Shown here: one piece after another, positions 27,639 through 34,197 of the stretch
How the letters are laid out: every line of letters starts with the position of its first letter
How positions within the stretch are numbered: position 1 is the first letter of the stretch
Virus record (IMG/VR): IMGVR_UViG_3300031972_002472
Span: 1 to 46,670 of that record
DNA length: 46,670 nt
DNA from: a virus
Direction: 5' to 3' (one strand)
The notes under the pieces: model-generated
What the model was told of the DNA's origin: nothing
Seen by the model: the letters and a program-made list of their open reading frames with translations, nothing else
Databases searched by the model: none
Made by a program: the position numbers and the translations under genes

Positions 27639-28559
27639 ATGTATAAATACGAATTAGTTAAATTATTAGAAAAAGTTTTATATCCAAGTTATGAAATGAA
27701 AGGTGGGGAACATGCTTTCCATTGTCCTTTTTGTAATCATCATAAAAAGAAACTTCAAGTAAACTTTGAAACACAAAAGTGGCATTGTTGGGTTTGTAAT
27801 GCTGGTGGTCATAAGATTGGAATATTACTTAGAAAAATAAACGCACCTAAACAAATCATATCAGAAGTATTAAGAATACTTGGTGATTATAAAGGTGTTA
27901 AATATGAAAAAGATAAAAAGACAGAATATAATGTCAGTTTACCTCAATGTTATCAACCACTTTGGAAACCATCAACAGACCCATTATATAGAAATGCCAT
28001 AAGTTATTTAAAGAAGAGAGGAATAGGTGGAATAGATATTCTTCGTTATTCTATGGGTTATTGTTCATCAAATGGGTATTCTAATCGTATTATTATTCCA
28101 AGTTATGATGCTGATGGTAAATTGAATTATTTTATAGCTAGAGATATGTTTCCAAATAGTAAGTTTAAATACAAAAATCCACCGATGTCAAAGGATACAG
28201 TGTGTTTTGAGATGTTTATAAATTGGAATGAACCTATTGTTTTAGTTGAAGGTGTATTTGATGCTATTGCTATTAGAAGAAATGCTATACCTTTATTAGG
28301 TAAGTTTCCAAGTAAGACATTGGTTATGAGATTAGTAGAAAAAAAAGTAAAAACAATATATGTGGCATTGGATGAGGATGCTAGACAAGACGCAATTAAG
28401 TTAAGTAAGTTTTTAATGGATTATGGAATTTCAACATACTTATTAAATATGAAGGATAAAGACCCATCAGAATTAGGTTTCACAAGATTTTGGGAGTTAC
28501 TCAATACAACTCAACAATCAACATTTTCAGATATTATAAAAGGCAGATTATATGGTTAA
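27639..28559 (+). CDS. 61: DNA primase, gp61-like (zinc finger plus TOPRIM)
   Basis: The 306 aa product has an N-terminal zinc-binding domain with HCPFC (Cys29, Cys32) and HCWVC (Cys50, Cys53), then a TOPRIM core: VLVEGVFDA with catalytic Glu204, and VALDEDA with Asp245 and Asp247. It would synthesise RNA primers for the lagging strand with the gp41 helicase. T4 gp61 is 342 aa, so this is slightly shorter. There is no clear ribosome binding site, and an upstream in-frame mini-ORF (27618) ends in TAG right at the start codon. The stop overlaps the next gene by eight bases. Confidence 0.9.
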   Translation: MYKYELVKLLEKVLYPSYEMKGGEHAFHCPFCNHHKKKLQVNFETQKWHCWVCNAGGHKIGILLRKINAPKQIISEVLRILGDYKGVKYEKDKKTEYNVSLPQCYQPLWKPSTDPLYRNAISYLKKRGIGGIDILRYSMGYCSSNGYSNRIIIPSYDADGKLNYFIARDMFPNSKFKYKNPPMSKDTVCFEMFINWNEPIVLVEGVFDAIAIRRNAIPLLGKFPSKTLVMRLVEKKVKTIYVALDEDARQDAIKLSKFLMDYGISTYLLNMKDKDPSELGFTRFWELLNTTQQSTFSDIIKGRLYG

Positions 28560-31500
28560 AACAATTGCTCATTTAGCAGATATACATATTAGAAAACTAC
28601 ATAGATTTGTAGAATACAGACAAGTATTTAAAAATCTATATAAACAATTAAAAGACTTAAAACCAGATGCTATATACATTGGTGGTGATGTAGTTCATGG
28701 AAAATTGGATACCTCACCCGAAGAAGTAAGAATGGTTGCAAACTTCTTTTTAGAATTATGTAAGATTGCTCCTACAATTATCATACCAGGTAATCACGAT
28801 TGTAATTTAAATAACAAATCAAGAGAAGACACACTTTCTCCTATTATTGATTTAGTTAAAAAGATTACACCTAATTTACATTATTGGAAACAATCAGGTG
28901 TTTATACAATGGATAATGTTGACTTTGGTGTTATGTCTATATTTGATATTGATAAAGAAGGTAAACAATTAACAACAGGTTTACCTAACCCTAAAGATAT
29001 GGGTGATAACAAGATTGCACTATTTCACGGTGGAGTGGATAAACACTTTTATGATAATGGATTTCAAGTGGAAGACGATAGAGTAAAGGTTGATACATTT
29101 CAAGGTTATGATATGGTGATGTTGGGTGATATACATAAAAGACAATTCTTAGATGTAGATGAAAGAGTTGCATATCCAGGTTCTTTGATTCAACAAAATT
29201 ATTCAGAAGAACCAAGTCACGGATTTCTATTATGGGATGTAGAAAAAAGAAAAGCTGAATATCATCAAGTAGAGAATGATTATGGGTATAAAATACTACA
29301 AGTGGTAGATGGTGTGATTCAAAACAAAATGAATTTCATACCACCAAAAGGTAGTATTAAGATAAAGTATACAAATACAACATTGGAACAAATTAAAGAC
29401 ATTCAAATGGATGTAAGAAAGAAGTATCCAAAGCTTAAAGATGTTGTAACGGAAAGACAAGATAATATTTCAATTGGTGGTGATAGAGAGAATAAGTTGG
29501 ACATCGGTGATGTAAGAGATATTAATTATCAGAATGAATTAATTGAAGATTTCTTGAAAAGAAATGTTGAAGGCATACATGAAGAAACAATTAAAAGAGT
29601 ACAACACATAAATGATATGACGAATAACTCACCAGAAATATATGATGGTGATATTACAAGGAATGTGGATTGGAAAATTAAATCATTTGAATTTGACAAT
29701 ATGTTTTGTTATGGTAAAGGAAACAAAATAGACTTTACTAAATTGGATGGAACGGTTGGTGTAGTTGCTCCTAACCATAGTGGTAAATCTGCTATAATGG
29801 ATGCTATTGCATATACAATCTATGATGTATGTAGTAGAACTAATCGAGCGTTGGATGTAATGAATAAAAAGAAAACTACATTCAGAGCTAAATTGAATTT
29901 AGAAATCAATGGTATGGATTATTGGATTGAAAGAGATGCAACTTACAAAAGAGTGAATCATAAGAATGGTAAAGTATCTCATCAGTGTCCAGTTAAGGTT
30001 AAGTTCTATATGATAGACGAAGGTGGTGAAGAAGTGGATTTAAGTGGAGCAGCCCGTTTTAATTCTCAGTATGGTGGGGGAACTAATGAGGAAATCAAGA
30101 AAGTGTTAGGAACATTTGACGACTTCATCCTTACCTCGTTATCGCTACAAACCAATGGTATGAACTTCCTTGACAAGAAACAATCTGAGCGAAAAAAAAT
30201 TCTTTCTACTTTTATGGATATTGAGGTGTTTGAACAACTCGAAACTATAGCCAAATCCGATTCAAATGAAGAACGAGTTATGTTACGACAATTCCAAAAG
30301 AAAGATTCATATAAAGAATTAGGTACTATTAATCAACGAATCATTGAAATGGAAAAAGATGAAGATGAATTGAATACAAAAGATAAATCAATTGGTAATA
30401 AATTAACCGAATTAGAATCTGATAAAATAAATTTAGTTAGAAAACTATATAAAATAGATGAAACATATGATATTGAAGAATTAAAAACTTTACAACAAAA
30501 CCTTATATCTGAAAAACAAACTATTGAATCTCAACTTAAAGATGATAAAGAATACAAAGAACAACTTCGTCCAATGTATATGGATTATCATAAGAAACTT
30601 TCTGAAATAGATGAAGAAAAAATACAAGAAGATTATGAAAAATATAAAGAACTAAAAAAAGATGTTAGAGATTATGAGAATGCTTTAAAACTTAATGAAT
30701 CAAAAACTAAATCTTTAAATCATCACAACGCAGATTTAATGAAATTTAAATACGATGAAAATTGTGAATTTTGTATAAAAAATGGTAAAGAACAAATACA
30801 CGAACAAGATGAAATACAAAATAAAATAAAAGAATTATTTGATGAACATTCTAATTTAACTGCTCATTATAAAAAGTCATCATATGGACTTGAAAAGTTA
30901 GGTGATGCAGAAGAAAGAAATCGTGAGTTTAAAATATTCTCTGAAGAATTAAATCAAATACAACACGATGCTGTTAAGATTGGTGGTAAGATTTCTACAC
31001 AAGAAAGTAGATTAAATCACATTGAAAGTGAATTAACTACATTGGAATCTAATGTAAAAAGATACTATGAGTTAGAAGAAAAGATTGAAAACAATAAAAG
31101 ATTAAATGAACAAATATCTAATTTAACTTCTAAAATATCTAAACTACAAATGGATTCAATATCCATAGATAAAGATTATAAAAAAGTATTATCAACACTA
31201 TCAGTTGCTAAAAACCAAAAACAACAAATAGAAGATGATATTCAAAATCTTGTTGATATAGAACAAAAGATATTGGATTATGATTTATATCTTTTAGCTC
31301 TTTCTAAAGATGGTGTTCCTTATGAATTAATCTCAAAAGCTATTCCTTCGATTGAACGAGAAATCAACAATGTATTAGAAAATATGAATGCTGGTTTCCA
31401 TATTGAATTAGAGATGAAAGATAAAATGATTGATGCATTTATATGTTATGGTGATGATAAATGGAATCTTGAATTATCATCAGGTATGGAAAGATTCGTA

Positions 31501-31752
31501 TCTTCTCTTGCTATTCGTATTGGATTAATCAATGTATCAACATTACCTCGTCCAAACTTCATAATTGTAGATGAGGGATTCGGTGCATTGGATTCTGATA
31601 ATATTGCTAATATGCAGGGAGCATTTCAATACTTGAGAACTCAATTTGATTTCACAATGATTATTACTCACTTGGATACAATCAAAGATTATATGGATAC
31701 ATTGATTCCAATTAATGTAAACAATGGTTTGAGTAAAGTGGTGATGAATTAA
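28552..31752 (+). CDS. 47/46: Fused gp47-gp46 (Mre11-Rad50/SbcD-SbcC-like) recombination protein
   Basis: A single 1066 aa polypeptide contains both subunits of the phage recombination nuclease. Residues 1-340 are a gp47/Mre11 metallophosphatase: LADIH (Asp10, His12), GGDVVH (Asp46), GNHD (81-83), FHGG (His159), GDIH (Asp193, His195). From about residue 374 it is gp46/Rad50: Walker A-like APNHSGKS (406-413), a coiled coil, the zinc hook CEFC (738-741), a second coiled coil, LSSGMERF (signature, 975-982), FIIVDEGFGALD (Walker B and D-loop, 1003-1014). In T4 these are separate genes of 339 and 560 aa. The frame is continuous and all key motifs are intact apart from Ala instead of Gly at the first Walker A position. 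It would process ends and drive recombination-dependent replication. Confidence 0.92.
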   Translation: MVKTIAHLADIHIRKLHRFVEYRQVFKNLYKQLKDLKPDAIYIGGDVVHGKLDTSPEEVRMVANFFLELCKIAPTIIIPGNHDCNLNNKSREDTLSPIIDLVKKITPNLHYWKQSGVYTMDNVDFGVMSIFDIDKEGKQLTTGLPNPKDMGDNKIALFHGGVDKHFYDNGFQVEDDRVKVDTFQGYDMVMLGDIHKRQFLDVDERVAYPGSLIQQNYSEEPSHGFLLWDVEKRKAEYHQVENDYGYKILQVVDGVIQNKMNFIPPKGSIKIKYTNTTLEQIKDIQMDVRKKYPKLKDVVTERQDNISIGGDRENKLDIGDVRDINYQNELIEDFLKRNVEGIHEETIKRVQHINDMTNNSPEIYDGDITRNVDWKIKSFEFDNMFCYGKGNKIDFTKLDGTVGVVAPNHSGKSAIMDAIAYTIYDVCSRTNRALDVMNKKKTTFRAKLNLEINGMDYWIERDATYKRVNHKNGKVSHQCPVKVKFYMIDEGGEEVDLSGAARFNSQYGGGTNEEIKKVLGTFDDFILTSLSLQTNGMNFLDKKQSERKKILSTFMDIEVFEQLETIAKSDSNEERVMLRQFQKKDSYKELGTINQRIIEMEKDEDELNTKDKSIGNKLTELESDKINLVRKLYKIDETYDIEELKTLQQNLISEKQTIESQLKDDKEYKEQLRPMYMDYHKKLSEIDEEKIQEDYEKYKELKKDVRDYENALKLNESKTKSLNHHNADLMKFKYDENCEFCIKNGKEQIHEQDEIQNKIKELFDEHSNLTAHYKKSSYGLEKLGDAEERNREFKIFSEELNQIQHDAVKIGGKISTQESRLNHIESELTTLESNVKRYYELEEKIENNKRLNEQISNLTSKISKLQMDSISIDKDYKKVLSTLSVAKNQKQQIEDDIQNLVDIEQKILDYDLYLLALSKDGVPYELISKAIPSIEREINNVLENMNAGFHIELEMKDKMIDAFICYGDDKWNLELSSGMERFVSSLAIRIGLINVSTLPRPNFIIVDEGFGALDSDNIANMQGAFQYLRTQFDFTMIITHLDTIKDYMDTLIPINVNNGLSKVVMN

Positions 31753-31913
31753 AGCTTTAAAATTCTATCTGTGTCTTTAGGTTCGTTTTTAAAATAATCA
31801 AATAATATTCTTGATAGATTTGCTGATATAGTCAATCCTCTTGACTTACTATCATTTATAAGTTTACTATCTATTATTTCAGATATTGATATTGACCTTA
31901 TTTTCTTTTCCAT
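31749..31913 (-). CDS. Small ribbon-helix-helix-like DNA-binding protein
   Basis: This 54 aa gene reads from ATG at 31913 leftward to a TAA at 31751-31749. The product MEKKIRSISISEIIDSKLIN plus DSKSRGLTISANLSRILFDY has the Arc/MetJ-type pattern: a short basic beta strand (RSISIS), a first helix, a Gly turn (RGLT) and a second helix (SANLSRILFDYF). An AGAGGA site (31921-31926) lies seven bases upstream. It is the only minus-strand gene found, convergent with the Mre11-Rad50 gene. The two stops overlap within the palindrome TTAAAGCTTTAA (31749-31760). A promoter-like site and operator-like repeats lie just upstream, so autoregulation and regulation of the divergent fibre operon are plausible. 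Confidence 0.75.
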   Translation of the reverse strand: MEKKIRSISISEIIDSKLINDSKSRGLTISANLSRILFDYFKNEPKDTDRILKL

Positions 31914-31932
31914 AATAAATTCCTCTATTTAA

Positions 31933-31955
31933 TAATAATTATTAAGAATTATTAA
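31933..31955. promoter_or_regulatory. Candidate operator for the RHH protein
   Basis: The direct repeat AATTATTAA occurs at 31937-31945 and 31947-31955, with a 10 bp period that matches one helical turn, and overlaps the 12 bp palindrome TAATAATTATTA (31933-31944). RHH repressors such as Arc and Omega bind short tandem or inverted repeats in this arrangement. The site falls between the predicted start point and the ribosome binding site of the RHH gene. In such AT-rich DNA the repeats could be chance. Confidence 0.4.
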
Positions 31956-31963
31956 AAATCAAA

Positions 31964-31993
31964 AATATAAATTCAAATAATTTCTTTATTCAA
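31964..31993 (-). promoter_or_regulatory. Candidate host-type promoter for the RHH gene
   Basis: On the minus strand, TTGAAT (31993-31988) and TATATT (31969-31964) are separated by 18 bases, the same architecture as the site upstream of the primase. The predicted start lies near 31957, just ahead of the operator-like repeats. The -35 element directly abuts the rightward motif at 31994. AT-rich background lowers confidence. Confidence 0.4.
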
Positions 31994-32007
31994 TATTTAT
32001 ATATGAA
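31994..32007 (+). promoter_or_regulatory. Putative late promoter motif TATTTATATATGAA, copy 3
   Basis: Third exact copy of the 14-mer, 20 bases before the TTG start of the fibre operon, in a 115-base divergent gap with the RHH gene. Its proximity to the minus-strand promoter suggests the two directions could interfere. Confidence 0.6.
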
Positions 32008-32027
32008 ATCTTATATGGAGAAATCTC

Positions 32028-32684
32028 TTGGAATTTAGTAGCACTGCAACATACGCGAATAGATATGATTTAGATGAAATTGATGTTTTTCTTGAAGGTA
32101 ATTCAAACAATCCAATGTTTTTTAATATAAATGGATTGTCTGATAATTTATCATTTGGAAAACATTATTTTAACTTATCTATATTGGATTCAAAAAATCA
32201 AAATTATCAATTAAGAGAAAATTCTCGTATTCTTTTTGAATTTAAATCAAGTAATAATGTTGTATTGAAATCCGATGTTACCACTTTAAAACAAAGTAAT
32301 GGTGTTGCTACTTGTTTTGTAGAGATATTAAAAGACCCATTAAGAACATATAAAGAAGTTCAAGATGGAAAGGGTACTTTAACTATTGTTGGTAGTTTAA
32401 AAAACAAACGATATGGAAGAAGAGCAGACATACAACGAATACCAAAAAAATTTATTGGCGCTATGAATTATAGATGTATATTTCCAATTAACATAAGAAA
32501 AAATTTAATTAATGCTGATTCACCAAAAGTTTTACAATCTAAACACGAAACCAAAACAGCTTTAGGACAATTCTCATTTGGTAAAAATAGTGTTCCAACT
32601 CGTAAAAATTCATTAACTGGTACAACTCACAATGTTAAAGGTAGTGCTATTAATATACCAATAAAAGGTAAGGCAAAATCATAA
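32028..32684 (+). CDS. Tail-fibre-operon connector-like protein (TTG start)
   Basis: The 218 aa product has a beta-rich N-terminal domain (YDLDEIDVFLEGNSNNPMFF, LSFGKHYFNLSIL, NSRILFEFKSSNN, KGTLTIVGSL) that looks Ig-like, and a C-terminal basic, flexible segment (SVPTRKNSLTGTT). I chose the TTG at 32028 because a GGAG site lies seven bases ahead and both nearby ATGs run into a stop at once. It is first in the fibre operon and is followed by a TAATG overlap with the first fibre gene. An attachment role between baseplate and fibres is inferred. Confidence 0.65.
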   Translation: MEFSSTATYANRYDLDEIDVFLEGNSNNPMFFNINGLSDNLSFGKHYFNLSILDSKNQNYQLRENSRILFEFKSSNNVVLKSDVTTLKQSNGVATCFVEILKDPLRTYKEVQDGKGTLTIVGSLKNKRYGRRADIQRIPKKFIGAMNYRCIFPINIRKNLINADSPKVLQSKHETKTALGQFSFGKNSVPTRKNSLTGTTHNVKGSAINIPIKGKAKS

Positions 32685-34150
32685 TGCCAACTTATAATCT
32701 AAGAATATTATTAGAAAGTGTAGAGGGTAAAAAAACATCCTATATTACAAAAGGTGGTACTGTCGCTAGTTTTGTCAATACAGCTACAGATGGTTTTGCA
32801 CTTTCCGCCTCTGTAGCATATGGTAGAATTACAGGTTCTGTTTCTTGTTCGTTTCAAAATGAAATCAAATTCACAGGTGATACTGATGCGACCAAAAAAT
32901 TTAAACAAAACACACTTCTAAGTGCATCATTAAGTGGTAGTCAAAATACTGGTTCAATTGTATTCACATCATTAGATACAGAATACGATAGATTATTAAG
33001 ATATAAATTCATAGGTGAAAAGGTAACTAATACTTTAGGATTACCAAGTGACCAATGGATTTATACAGACCAAGTTAGATTGCCAGTAGATGATGAGGCA
33101 AATATATTTCAAGGTAATGCAAATTTAGGTAATACGGTTGTTACTGATACTTTAACTTTTGCAGGTGGTTCTGATGTTAATTCTGATATTCCAATTTTAA
33201 TAGATACAGGCTCGGATAGATATGTAAAATTTGTAGATGAAAGAGGTATTTCAGAAGTAGCATTAAGAATGGGTTATGATGTAGATGCAGATGTTTATGA
33301 AATAAGCGGTTCTGATAGTTTTACTGTAAACATTGGTGGTGTTGATAATATACTAGGTAATATAACAGCTAGTGGTGAATTTATATTTTCTAAAGATACC
33401 GATGGTGGTAATTCCATAATAACAATAGAAAATTCAAATACTGATACGGGAACTGATAAAGGTGCTGGTATTGAATTTAAACATAAAGATAATACTGGTG
33501 GAGGAGCAATTTCACAGCCGGCTGGTGCTATAATAGCTGGAAAAGATAATGCATATAATTCTTCAATCGGTTTTAATGCTTCAGTTGATTCAAATCTACA
33601 ATTCTTTACAACACTTAATGGAACTGATACTGAAAGAATAAGAATTGACTCCAATGGGAATGTTGGTATTGGAACATCTGTTCCAACTGTAGCATTACAA
33701 GTAGCAGGTAATATAAGTGCAAGTGGTGATATAATTGGTAATAGATATATAGTTAATTCAACTGTTTCAAACATAACACAATCATTTTCAAGTGGTTCAA
33801 CGATATTTGGTGATTCAGTTGATGATACACATCAATTTACAGGTTCTGTTTTATTAGGTCAGGTTGTTCAAATGACAGCTGCATCATCTACCGTTATTAA
33901 TACATTTAATACATCAAGTTTTCAAACTTGTAAATATTTATTACAAGTAACAAGTGCATCAAATATTCAATCAAGTGAAATGTTAGTTGTACAGAATAGT
34001 TCAAGTGCATTTAATACCGAATATTCACAAATAAATTCAGGTTTGAATTTAGTTGATTTTACTACAGATGTTAGTAATTCAAATGTTAGATTACTTGGTA
34101 ATAGTTCATTTATTAGTTGTAGTGTGAAATTCGTTAGGACATTAATTTAA
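32684..34150 (+). CDS. Tail fibre protein, short member of the ITASG family
   Basis: The 488 aa product has a distinct N-terminal domain (about 1-150, with SASVAYGRITGSVSCSF and TDQVRLPVDDEANIFQGNAN) and then fibre modules shared with the two larger fibre genes: a GNITASGEF motif near 225, IDSNGNVGIGTSVPT near 325 and GNISASGDIIGNRY near 343. The GIGT-x-x-P motif (NVGIGTSVPTVALQVAGNIS) is a frequent phage fibre element. The C-terminal domain has Ser/Thr-rich strands. Long thin trimeric fibres for host contact are the likely role. It overlaps its upstream neighbour by one base. Confidence 0.75.
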   Translation: MPTYNLRILLESVEGKKTSYITKGGTVASFVNTATDGFALSASVAYGRITGSVSCSFQNEIKFTGDTDATKKFKQNTLLSASLSGSQNTGSIVFTSLDTEYDRLLRYKFIGEKVTNTLGLPSDQWIYTDQVRLPVDDEANIFQGNANLGNTVVTDTLTFAGGSDVNSDIPILIDTGSDRYVKFVDERGISEVALRMGYDVDADVYEISGSDSFTVNIGGVDNILGNITASGEFIFSKDTDGGNSIITIENSNTDTGTDKGAGIEFKHKDNTGGGAISQPAGAIIAGKDNAYNSSIGFNASVDSNLQFFTTLNGTDTERIRIDSNGNVGIGTSVPTVALQVAGNISASGDIIGNRYIVNSTVSNITQSFSSGSTIFGDSVDDTHQFTGSVLLGQVVQMTAASSTVINTFNTSSFQTCKYLLQVTSASNIQSSEMLVVQNSSSAFNTEYSQINSGLNLVDFTTDVSNSNVRLLGNSSFISCSVKFVRTLI

Positions 34151-34158
34151 AAAATTTA

Positions 34159-34172
34159 TATTTATAACATAT
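34159..34172 (+). promoter_or_regulatory. Degenerate promoter-like motif TATTTATAACATAT
   Basis: The gap before the giant fibre gene has TATTTATA followed by ACATAT, similar to but not identical with the three TATTTATATATGAA copies. It lies 26 bases before the GTG start. It could be a weaker member of the same promoter class, which would allow separate expression of the giant fibre. Confidence 0.4.
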
Positions 34173-34197
34173 AGACAATATAGTGGAGAGTGAAGCT

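Noticed and set aside
27642-27649. Forward TATAAATA, the exact T4 late promoter consensus
   Set aside because: It is within codons 2-4 of the primase, so a transcript from it would miss the start codon. It could at most serve the downstream Mre11-Rad50 gene, for which there is no other evidence.
34183-34197. GTG 34183 as the start of the giant fibre
   Set aside because: It lies on the GGAGAG ribosome binding site itself, which is correctly spaced for GTG 34198.
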